A stretch of 64,000 nt of DNA from JANQIV01 sp050117315 (GTDB lineage: Bacteria > Bacteroidota > Ignavibacteria > Ignavibacteriales > Melioribacteraceae): the NCBI GenBank assembly GCA_050117315.1, contig JASFMY010000011.1, forward strand, positions 1 through 64,000, read 5' to 3'. How positions within the stretch are numbered: the first letter of the stretch is position 1; each line of letters begins with the position of its first letter. Both the position numbers and the translations under genes were made by a program. The notes under the pieces are model-generated. The model was not told where the DNA came from and did not search any database. It worked only from the letters and a program-made list of their open reading frames with translations. Positions 1-7,360 of this stretch are shown here, piece by piece.

Positions 1-168
1 CTCATAATCGTGCTCTTACTCCCTGTGGATTAAGATTAAAAGTCAATGCGTCACCGTATTTATGAATTAGAACACTTAGCAGATAATTATTGAACGTAAG
101 TATTGCTTACAGAAAATAAGTACTGTTGTGCCGAAAAACAAAATACAACAAAACAAAGGAGGCAAGCT
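1..168 (+). other. Upstream region of the peptide gene
   Basis: No confident gene is visible. One frame is open from the window edge to a TGA at 63-65 and would encode the last 20 residues of a protein (ending NASPYL). This is too short to interpret and could be chance. A TTGAAC at 90-95 could be a -35 element, but the matching -10 is poor. A small inverted repeat (GTAAG at 96-100, CTTAC at 106-110) lies just downstream and could be an operator or the base of a leader hairpin. The peptide gene that follows has its own strong Shine-Dalgarno, so this stretch is its probable promoter region. Confidence 0.3.
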
Positions 169-390
169 ATGGAGTATACCGCAAAAGATATTTCTGCATT
201 GTACGAGGATATCTCCGATTCGCTGTTTGTAAAAGGACATGACACCAGCTACTTAAGCAGCGGGAGCTTTCCCTGCACGGATTATACCCCTTCCTGTTAT
301 TGGAAATGTTATACGGAAGATGGGATTACGTACGCAGGTGAATATTGTGAGGATAAACCGTCCTGGTATGACGAATGCAATAACTGTTAA
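169..390 (+). CDS. Cys-rich small peptide, candidate RiPP precursor
   Basis: This gene encodes a 73-residue peptide. The ATG at 169 is chosen because AAGGAGG lies at 156-162 directly upstream; an in-frame TTG at 103 has no such site. The N-terminal half (about 1-33) is Cys-free and acidic, starting MEYTAKDISALYEDISDSL, like a leader. The C-terminal half carries all six Cys (36, 43, 47, 60, 70, 73), is rich in Tyr, Trp, Gly, Asp and Glu, and ends in CNNC. There is no export signal peptide and no clear GG cleavage motif. A hairpin terminator follows, and then two modification-like genes and an ABC exporter, the usual layout of a ribosomally made, modified peptide. I do not recognise the family. 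A small metal-binding or disulfide protein is the alternative. The role is inferred from composition and context only. Confidence 0.6.
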   Translation: MEYTAKDISALYEDISDSLFVKGHDTSYLSSGSFPCTDYTPSCYWKCYTEDGITYAGEYCEDKPSWYDECNNC

Positions 391-410
391 AAATAGTCAT
401 GGTTTAAGTT

Positions 411-444
411 GGAGGAGGTTGAAAAGCCGCCTCCTTTATTATTA
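411..444 (+). terminator. Hairpin terminator/attenuator after the peptide gene
   Basis: A stem is formed by GGAGGAGGTT (411-420) and AGCCGCCTCC (425-434) with a GAAA loop, one mismatch and one wobble pair, followed by a T-rich run (TTTATTATTAT). Lying between the peptide gene and the next start (506), it would let the peptide be made in excess of the downstream proteins. This is common for precursor peptides. Confidence 0.65.
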
Positions 445-505
445 TCGAATAAGAAATAATTGAGCATCAAAAAGCTTTGTGGAAATTTACAGTAGGAGTA
501 ACATT

Positions 506-1699
506 ATGGAAATTTCTCAAAAAAACAGTAATGCAAATACGGACATGTCGAAAAACATAAAATTCATATTTAATACACACATACCGTACGTGTTAAATAA
601 TAATGGACAGATTTTTAGTGAACAGGAGAACTGGATATTTGAATCTATCACGGAAACATATATTCCTTTGTTTGAAGCATTATCCGGTTTGAGCAGTTTC
701 TCCTTAAACGGTAATGAAGTAATATTGTCGTTTACCCCGTGTACCATTCAGCAAATGCTTGAGGGAAAAGACAGGTATTTAATGTATTTAAAATTGCTGA
801 AGACAATAGCCGAAGCGGAAATAGAAAGAACATCAAGTATCGAGAAGTTTAACAAGTACCAAAAGAATAAAATGAATTTGAGCGATGAAGAGCTGGACAA
901 TATAAATAAAACAGCCAGGTTTTATTTTGACAGGGTAATGAAGAGCATAAAGTTTTACGAAAGTGATAACATATTATCCGGAATCAAAAATATAAAAAAT
1001 ATAAAGTTGTGGACTTCCTCAATAAACCATAATTATCTCCCGATTTATAACGAAAAAACCGCAGAGTATTTTATTAAAAGGGGCATAGAAGAATTTGAAA
1101 AGAACTTTGACAGGCCTCCCGACGGATTCTGGCTTCCCGAGTGTGCTTTCTATCCCGGTCTTGAAAAGATACTTATTCGTAACGGGATAAAATCTACTTC
1201 GTTAAACATTACCGGCCTGGGGCTTTACAAGGGTAATGAAAAAAGCGGCATTTACGAATACGACGATCTCATGTTGTATCTTCACGACTTTAGAATCTGC
1301 AAATATTTATGGAAGGGGCCCGTGAAAACAATTGCATCGCATAAACATTACCGCGAGTTTTATCGTGATCTCGGGTTTGATGTAGTGCCTGAATATTTAA
1401 TGAAACTTGGTCTTACTATTCCGGATAATAGGAAAGATCATGGTGTATGGACCGGATTTAAGTATTATTCTATTTCCGATCCCGAAACCAAGCTGGGAGA
1501 TAAATGGATTTACAATATCGATGCCGCCAGGTCCCAAATTAAAAACGATGTGAATAAATTTTACAATATTTTGGAGGAACACAGGGAACTGGTAAACGAT
1601 TATAAAACTTTTGTTCTGGCATTCGACACCGAGTTTTTCGGGCATTGGTGGTTTGAAGGCATATGGTGGCTGAAGGAGGTATTTCAAAATGGAAATTAG
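506..1699 (+). CDS. GH57-like protein, catalytic-barrel part (split frame)
   Basis: This encodes 397 residues resembling the barrel of family GH57 glycan-branching enzymes / alpha-amylases. The ATG at 506 has TAGGAG 7 bases upstream; a GTG at 479 has none. Seen: an N-terminal strand motif NTHIPYV (the family usually has H-x-H, so the first His is replaced), the nucleophile motif GFWLPECAF (Glu212), and the acid/base motif AFDTEFFGHWWFEG (Asp374). Both catalytic carboxylates are therefore kept. The reading frame stops right after this last motif. The GH57 C-terminal part continues in the next gene, one base out of frame, with an 11-base overlap. In the family these enzymes act on alpha-glucans. 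Placed between a Cys-rich peptide and an exporter, it may instead glycosylate or otherwise modify the peptide, but that is inference. Confidence 0.7.
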   Translation: MEISQKNSNANTDMSKNIKFIFNTHIPYVLNNNGQIFSEQENWIFESITETYIPLFEALSGLSSFSLNGNEVILSFTPCTIQQMLEGKDRYLMYLKLLKTIAEAEIERTSSIEKFNKYQKNKMNLSDEELDNINKTARFYFDRVMKSIKFYESDNILSGIKNIKNIKLWTSSINHNYLPIYNEKTAEYFIKRGIEEFEKNFDRPPDGFWLPECAFYPGLEKILIRNGIKSTSLNITGLGLYKGNEKSGIYEYDDLMLYLHDFRICKYLWKGPVKTIASHKHYREFYRDLGFDVVPEYLMKLGLTIPDNRKDHGVWTGFKYYSISDPETKLGDKWIYNIDAARSQIKNDVNKFYNILEEHRELVNDYKTFVLAFDTEFFGHWWFEGIWWLKEVFQNGN

Positions 1700-3527
1700 A
1701 AATTGTCAAATAACTAAACTGCCGAAAATTTATTATTCATCTTGGGGCGAAGGTTTTTTCAGCAGGGTGTGGATTAACAATAACAATTGCTGGATGTATT
1801 CCGTGTTAAAGTTTATTGAAGCAAACATTCACTTTAAAAACGACCGTGATGTGCTGCCGGTATTTGAAAAGATATGTGCGAGTGATTTCCCGTTTATGCA
1901 CCGTAATAAAGAACAGCAGAAATTCGCAGAAGGTCAATTCAAATCATATTTGGCAGAAATTATGGAAAGTATAACATTGTCAGAAAAAGAAGTTATTTCC
2001 GCTTTTCCGGTTGACCCGTTTTGGTGTTATTTTACTTATGTAAAAAAGCTTGATGCACCGACTGAGTACAACGATCTCGAAGACGTTAAATTTATAATTC
2101 ATAAGCTCGGTCATACCGATAATAAAAGCGGTGCAAGAAAAAACAACATTATTACTGCCGTTAAGTTATCGGATGAAAATTTTGTAATCTATTATCAATA
2201 CTTCCTTTTATATCCCAACCTTTATTATTCTTTTTCTGTAAAGGATAAAAACTTATCAACGACCTTTAAGATGCCTGAACCGGGAATACCGGTTTATATT
2301 AATGACGGGCTGTATGATAATTATAGTTATAATTACGATAAGCTGACTGAGAAATTAATGGAGTTGTGGGGCTTTGCCGAAGAGCTGCCTCCCCTAATGT
2401 ACGATAACAAGGGAAGCAAAAAATGTATTTATACTATTGAGCATTTAAAACAAGTGCTGCCGAAAGATGTTAAGGCTGCTGTTTATAAATACAATAAAGA
2501 AAGCTACAGTCTGCTGAGGTTCAAAGATTTATCGCTTCTAAACCCTGTTGTAATATTTGACGATAAAATTTTCTGCGATGATGCCGCTGATTATATTAAT
2601 ATTCCGAGTACGTTAATTCCGGTTATTAACAATATTGATGAGATTGATAAAAAAGATTTTAATGTAATTGTATTTACCTGTAATGTAAATTTTGAGTCGG
2701 AATTGGTGATTGTTGAAAAACTTGTCGGGAAGGCATTAGATAAGGGATTCCCGGTCATTTTGCTTTATGATGATATTTTTAAATTAGATCATTTTCAAGA
2801 TCTGCTAAATGATGGGAACACCAACAATCTATATAAAATAGGTCTTCACAAGGAAGACTTTAAAGAGCTGGATATAGAAAAATATAATCAATATAAACCG
2901 GGTAAAGTTTTAGGTATATTCGGCACAGACACGGTTCAGGGAAAATTTACAACTCAAATTATACTCCGCGAAGAACTTAAAAAATATATGAGAGTGAAAC
3001 ATTTTGCAACTGAACCAACAGGAGTTTTAGTCGGAGCAGATGTGAGTTTTTCAAGAATAGAAGAACAGAACGAATTAAAGTCGACTGCATACCACCGTAA
3101 AATTATTGAAGACCTGGAAGCAAAGTGTGATATTATAATTACCGGCGGTCAAAATTCAATTATCTTTGACCAGTTTAACGACGGCGATTTAACAAAGAAT
3201 GTCTCTACGAGAATTTATAAAACATTCTTGCCTAAATGGATAATACTCACTATTTCGGTTGATACAAATATCGATATAATTACTCAATCGTTGGAGTATA
3301 TCAGTTCAATCAATGAAAAGTATAATAACAATGCGGAAGTTATAGCGTTTGTTATGCTTGTCGGCAGAAAGATTTACGGCTCGAGATGGACGGAAACATA
3401 CTTTACAAATATTGACGACGATATTGTGGAAATCAAAAAAAAGAAAGTAGAAGAAGTTACCGGGATTAAAGTTTACGTAGTGCCGGACGAAATAAAATCT
3501 CTTGCAAAGATTGTAAGCAATTTATAA
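1689..3527 (+). CDS. GH57 C-terminal region fused to DUF1611-like P-loop domain
   Basis: This encodes 612 residues. The first 100 or so continue the GH57 branching-enzyme fold (SSWGEG near residue 19, then a VWINN stretch and ASDFPFMH), exactly where the upstream gene stops. Residues about 110-240 are unassigned. From about 255 on there is a two-part region like DUF1611 proteins: an alpha/beta domain and then a P-loop domain with GTDTVQGKFTT at 412-422, ATEPTG, and IIITGGQNS. The ATG at 1689 has a perfect AAGGAGGT at 1673-1680, supporting genuine translational coupling. Removing one A from the AAAA at 1686-1689 would instead join both genes into a single protein of roughly 1,000 residues. Characterised DUF1611 relatives include D-glutamate N-acyltransferases, but the reaction here is unknown. 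Confidence 0.6.
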   Translation: MEIRNCQITKLPKIYYSSWGEGFFSRVWINNNNCWMYSVLKFIEANIHFKNDRDVLPVFEKICASDFPFMHRNKEQQKFAEGQFKSYLAEIMESITLSEKEVISAFPVDPFWCYFTYVKKLDAPTEYNDLEDVKFIIHKLGHTDNKSGARKNNIITAVKLSDENFVIYYQYFLLYPNLYYSFSVKDKNLSTTFKMPEPGIPVYINDGLYDNYSYNYDKLTEKLMELWGFAEELPPLMYDNKGSKKCIYTIEHLKQVLPKDVKAAVYKYNKESYSLLRFKDLSLLNPVVIFDDKIFCDDAADYINIPSTLIPVINNIDEIDKKDFNVIVFTCNVNFESELVIVEKLVGKALDKGFPVILLYDDIFKLDHFQDLLNDGNTNNLYKIGLHKEDFKELDIEKYNQYKPGKVLGIFGTDTVQGKFTTQIILREELKKYMRVKHFATEPTGVLVGADVSFSRIEEQNELKSTAYHRKIIEDLEAKCDIIITGGQNSIIFDQFNDGDLTKNVSTRIYKTFLPKWIILTISVDTNIDIITQSLEYISSINEKYNNNAEVIAFVMLVGRKIYGSRWTETYFTNIDDDIVEIKKKKVEEVTGIKVYVVPDEIKSLAKIVSNL

Positions 3528-3578
3528 GATAGATTTAATGTTAGCTATTGTTTTATGTAATGTGCGGAAGGAAATTTA

Positions 3579-5354
3579 ATGCATGATGCCGAAAACTCGG
3601 TCCCTTCTTTAAGAGAAGCGTTAAAGCAGTTTAAAGAGCTGCTCCTTTTGATAAAACCATACTGGCTGCTGCTGCTTAAAACTGCAATCCCTGTACCTTT
3701 CATTAGTTCGCTGGAAATGATATCTCCGTTTTTAACCAAAATGCTAATTGACGAAGTATACCCGTCAAAGGATGTCTCTTTAATGCATGTTATTGTCGGA
3801 GGTGTTTTTGCCGTAAGTGTTTCCGCATCATTATTAAAAGGAATAAGGGAATACTATTCGCTTTATATTAATACTAAACTTAATAACGTAATCAACCTAT
3901 TATTCTTTAACCATATCCAGCATCTTAATTCACGCTTTTTTGATAACCATCAGGTCGGGGAAATTACAAGCCGGTTCCAGGATGTAAATAGTTCGCTCGG
4001 CAGTATTTCGCATATATTTTCAACGTTGTTTTCACAGGGGTTTTACCTTCTTATTGTTCCGCCCTTTCTGCTTTTGCTTAATTGGAAACTGGCATTAATA
4101 GGACTGATAAGCGTGCCGATTACCGTGCTTATTACTTTTCTTGCCGGCAAACTGATGAGGAAGTACTGGAAAAAAACCGCCGAAGCTTATGCGGACTACA
4201 GTGCTTTTCAGGTTGAGATGCTCAGCCAGATTAGAACTTTGAAAACAATGGCGCTTGAGTATTTTGTTTATAAAAAATCAAAAACAAAAGTTGAACATGC
4301 ATTAAAGCAAAATTTAACGTCAGAGGGCATCTCGCAATTATTAGGAATTGTTAATACTATTTTATATGCTGCTAATACTGCTTTATTTATGTGGCTCGGC
4401 TGGACACTGATATTATCGCAGGAAATGACATTGGGAGATTACATTGCATTCACGATGTATGTGGGATATTTATATTCTCCTTTTAACCAGCTTGTATATA
4501 TGTTTTCAAACTTCCAACATTCTGCGGTAAATCTTAACCGTATGTTCGAATACCTTGATAAAATTCCGGAACAGCAGCCCGTTGGTTCCCACTCGGCTCC
4601 AAAAGAGATTCAACACAAAATAAAAGGTGATATCAAATTTGAAAGTGTGTTTTTCACTTACGACGAAAAGACAAATGTTCTTGACGATATTACCCTTGAA
4701 ATTAATAGCGGGAAAATTCTCAGCATAATTGGCCCGAGCGGTTCGGGTAAAACAACTCTACTTAAACTTGTCTCCTCAATTGAAAAACCTACTCAGGGAG
4801 TGATTTATATTGATAGTATGCTGGCCGAAGAAATACCGTTGATCGATTTGAGAAGACAAATGGGGGTTGTACTCCAGGAGTTTAATTTATTTAAAGGTAC
4901 TATTTGGGAAAATTTAACTTTCGGTCAAAACGGTATTGACAAATCTCAAGTTGATGAAGTAATCCGGATGTGTAAAATGGATGAATTAATAAACAGCCTG
5001 TCCGGTAAATATAATACGCAGGTTGCTGAATGGGGTGCTACCCTGTCGGGAGGACAGAGACAAAGGCTTGCAATTGCAAGAGCAGTATTGAGAAACACAC
5101 CCATACTAATTCTTGACGAACCGACCTCCAATATTGATGTTCAAACGGAATCAAAAATTTTGAAAGGTTTATTTGAATATTGCAGACAGAATAACAAAAC
5201 GGTGATTATTGTTACCCATAGAATAACATCCGCAAAGCTCGCAGATCAGATTTGTTTTTTGGAATCCGGCAAAGTTGCCGGAATAGGAACCCATGAAGAA
5301 TTATTGAATAATTCACCTGCCTATAGTGAGATTTACCTGTCTTCACAGAATTAA
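3579..5354 (+). CDS. ABC exporter, fused membrane and ATPase domains
   Basis: This is a 591-residue half-transporter of the exporter type: six predicted membrane helices in about residues 20-320, then a nucleotide-binding domain. Walker A GPSGSGKTT lies at 385-393, the signature LSGGQRQRLAIARA starts at 489, Walker B LILDEPTSNID is near 510, and the H-loop is VTHR. It probably works as a homodimer in the inner membrane. There is no N-terminal C39 peptidase domain, so it would not cleave a leader itself. The start at 3579 has AAGGA six bases upstream. It lies 51 bases after the DUF1611-like gene and before a strong terminator, so it is the last gene of the peptide cassette and the likely exporter of its product. 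A lipid or drug substrate cannot be excluded. Confidence 0.85.
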   Translation: MHDAENSVPSLREALKQFKELLLLIKPYWLLLLKTAIPVPFISSLEMISPFLTKMLIDEVYPSKDVSLMHVIVGGVFAVSVSASLLKGIREYYSLYINTKLNNVINLLFFNHIQHLNSRFFDNHQVGEITSRFQDVNSSLGSISHIFSTLFSQGFYLLIVPPFLLLLNWKLALIGLISVPITVLITFLAGKLMRKYWKKTAEAYADYSAFQVEMLSQIRTLKTMALEYFVYKKSKTKVEHALKQNLTSEGISQLLGIVNTILYAANTALFMWLGWTLILSQEMTLGDYIAFTMYVGYLYSPFNQLVYMFSNFQHSAVNLNRMFEYLDKIPEQQPVGSHSAPKEIQHKIKGDIKFESVFFTYDEKTNVLDDITLEINSGKILSIIGPSGSGKTTLLKLVSSIEKPTQGVIYIDSMLAEEIPLIDLRRQMGVVLQEFNLFKGTIWENLTFGQNGIDKSQVDEVIRMCKMDELINSLSGKYNTQVAEWGATLSGGQRQRLAIARAVLRNTPILILDEPTSNIDVQTESKILKGLFEYCRQNNKTVIIVTHRITSAKLADQICFLESGKVAGIGTHEELLNNSPAYSEIYLSSQN

Positions 5355-5361
5355 AATATAA

Positions 5362-5395
5362 TAAACCAAGTTCCTTAAAGGAACTTGGTTTATTG
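5362..5395 (+). terminator. Strong hairpin terminator closing the peptide cassette
   Basis: There is a perfect 15-base inverted repeat, 5362-5376 against 5378-5392 (core AACCAAGTTCC / GGAACTTGGTT), only a few bases after the exporter stop codon. A-rich and T-rich flanks would let it work on both strands. Confidence 0.85.
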
Positions 5396-5519
5396 CATAA
5401 AGAATCTTTGCTAACGCATTAAAAAAATATAAATTCAAATTTCTTTCTAAATTTTATTTTTTTTATTAACCCGCATTAATTAACTTAGTTTTTCAATTAA
5501 AAAATTATTTATCAATTCT

Positions 5520-6251
5520 GTGAAAAGATTTTTTCTAGGATTATTTATTTTCTTAATCGGTTTTTCTTTCAACCAGGCACAGACAAAAAGAACTGCCGGA
5601 TGGGTATCCAAATTTGCTATTGCAGGTGGTGTAACTCCTATGTGGGTTATGCCGGATTTTGATCCTGTTAACAAAATGCTGGGACAATTAGGTTTAGAAG
5701 AATTACCCGGCGGGGGAATGTTTGCCATTGGCGGCGGCGGTTATGCTTATATAAAAATAGTTGATAACTTGAGAATAGGCGGAGTAGGATATTCCGGGTC
5801 GTTAACCAGAACAATCACATCGGGCGGATTCGAAACTGAAGTTGAATACGGACTTGGCGGCGGAGCTTTGACTATTGAATATTCACTCCCGTCTGTAAGA
5901 AAAATTGCGGTATCTGTTGGAGCTATGATAGGTTCCGGCTCTTTAACTATTGACCTTTACAGGAATGACGGCGATTTCGACTGGGATGATGTGTGGAATG
6001 ATCTATCTACCGGTTCAAATAATGTGAGCAGGAAAATTGAAAATTCCTTTTTTACGTTTTCCCCGACTGTTAATGTAGACATACCTTTTAACAGGTTTAT
6101 GGCATTTAGAATCGGTGGAGGATACACTTTTACTTTTGCTGATGATTGGAAAATAGACAATAATAAAAAATTAAAAAATGTTCCTTCTGATTTAAATGGA
6201 GATTCGTTTTTTATTCAAACAGGTATTTTTATTGGAATGTTTTTATTTTAA
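5520..6251 (+). CDS. Outer-membrane beta-barrel-like protein, unknown function
   Basis: This encodes 243 residues beginning with GTG. No ATG gives a better start, and no clear Shine-Dalgarno is visible. Residues 1-20 form a signal peptide (FFLGLFIFLIGFSFNQAQ, cleavage likely after AQ). The mature part is Gly-rich with alternating polar/hydrophobic strands (GGGGYAYIKIVDNLRIGGVG and similar) and ends in Phe (IGMFLF), as outer-membrane barrels do. I do not recognise a specific family. It stands alone between the exporter terminator and a palindromic repeat, so it is probably a single-gene unit. The 5396-5519 stretch before it is AT-rich, with no other feature seen. Confidence 0.6.
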   Translation: MKRFFLGLFIFLIGFSFNQAQTKRTAGWVSKFAIAGGVTPMWVMPDFDPVNKMLGQLGLEELPGGGMFAIGGGGYAYIKIVDNLRIGGVGYSGSLTRTITSGGFETEVEYGLGGGALTIEYSLPSVRKIAVSVGAMIGSGSLTIDLYRNDGDFDWDDVWNDLSTGSNNVSRKIENSFFTFSPTVNVDIPFNRFMAFRIGGGYTFTFADDWKIDNNKKLKNVPSDLNGDSFFIQTGIFIGMFLF

Positions 6252-6300
6252 CCCCACCCTTACTCCCTCTCCTTAGTAAGGAGAGGGTTGGGGAGAGGTT
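6251..6300. repeat. REP-like palindrome
   Basis: A perfect 11-base inverted repeat, CCCTCTCCTTA (6265-6275) and TAAGGAGAGGG (6277-6287), is flanked by CCCCACCC and GGTTGGGG, which extend the pairing loosely. It has no T-run, so it is not a typical intrinsic terminator. A purine/pyrimidine-rich palindrome of related composition lies at 34270-34335. Its GC content is clearly above its surroundings, as is usual for dispersed extragenic palindromes. Confidence 0.55.
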
Positions 6301-6333
6301 AAAAGATGTATTAACCAAATAATAACGAAATAA

Positions 6334-7347
6334 ATGAAAAATATTTTAGTTACCGGCGGTGCCGGATTTATTGGAAGTAATTTTATTAACTATATTCTTT
6401 CAAATCGTGACGATGTTTTCATAGTTAACCTTGATAAGCTTACTTATGCAGGTAATCTTGAAAACTTAGCTTTATCAGAAAATTCAAAAAATTATACTTT
6501 TATAAAGGGTGACATTACCAATAACGAACTGGTTGATTACATTTTTAGAAAATACGAGATAAAACATGTAATTAATTTTGCAGCGGAATCCCACGTTGAT
6601 AGAAGTATTCTCGGTGCGGAAGTTTTCTACAGGACAAATGTAGTAGGAACGTGTGTTTTGCTGGAAGCGGCAAAAAGATACGAAGTTGAAAAGTTTCTGC
6701 AAATTTCAACAGACGAAGTATACGGAAGTTTAGGCGAAACAGGGTTGTTTACAGAAAGCACACCACTGTCACCTAATAGTCCTTATTCCTCAAGTAAAGC
6801 GGCTGCGGATATGGCGGCATTATCTTTTCATCACACTTACGGGTTACCAGTTGTAATTACAAGGTGTTCAAACAATTACGGGCCGTTTCAATTCCCCGAA
6901 AAACTTATTCCCTTAATGATTATTAATACACTTAATGATAAAAAGCTACCCGTTTATGGTGACGGCTTAAATGTAAGAGATTGGATATATGTTATTGACC
7001 ATAACAAAGCGGCTGAACTTGTATGGGAGAAGGGGAGAATAGGAGAAGTATATAACATCGGCGCAAGTCAGGAAATGAAAAATATTGAAATTGTGAAACT
7101 AATAATAGAAAAGCTTGGTAAAACCGAGAATCTTATTGAATACGTTAAAGACAGACCCGGACACGACAGACGTTACGCTATAGATTCATCCAAAGTAGAA
7201 AAAGAATTAGGCTGGAAACCGGAATATAAATTCGAAGAAGCAATCTCAAAAACAATAGACTGGTATTTAGCTAATGAAAAGTGGTGGGAAAGAATTATTT
7301 CCGGTGAGTATCAGGAGTATTATAAATCGTTATATGATAAAAGATAG
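6334..7347 (+). CDS. rfbB: dTDP-glucose 4,6-dehydratase
   Basis: This encodes 337 residues, the usual length. It converts dTDP-glucose to dTDP-4-keto-6-deoxyglucose, the entry step to rhamnose and other deoxysugars. Visible are the NAD-binding GGAGFIGSNF near the N-terminus, the STDEVYGSLGE segment with the family's Asp-Glu pair, the catalytic Y-x3-K within SPYSSSKAAAD, the GP(F)QFPEKLIPLMI segment, and the RPGHDRRYAID motif typical of RmlB. It opens the polysaccharide locus. No rfbA, rfbC or rfbD is present in this window, so the rest of the dTDP-sugar pathway must be elsewhere. Confidence 0.92.
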   Translation: MKNILVTGGAGFIGSNFINYILSNRDDVFIVNLDKLTYAGNLENLALSENSKNYTFIKGDITNNELVDYIFRKYEIKHVINFAAESHVDRSILGAEVFYRTNVVGTCVLLEAAKRYEVEKFLQISTDEVYGSLGETGLFTESTPLSPNSPYSSSKAAADMAALSFHHTYGLPVVITRCSNNYGPFQFPEKLIPLMIINTLNDKKLPVYGDGLNVRDWIYVIDHNKAAELVWEKGRIGEVYNIGASQEMKNIEIVKLIIEKLGKTENLIEYVKDRPGHDRRYAIDSSKVEKELGWKPEYKFEEAISKTIDWYLANEKWWERIISGEYQEYYKSLYDKR

Positions 7348-7360
7348 TTTAGGGTAATAA

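Noticed and set aside
103..168. Longer form of the Cys-rich peptide starting at a TTG
   Set aside because: The extra residues lie before a strong AAGGAGG site that fits the ATG at 169.
479..505. GTG start extending the GH57-like protein by nine residues
   Set aside because: No Shine-Dalgarno before it, whereas the ATG at 506 has TAGGAG at good spacing.
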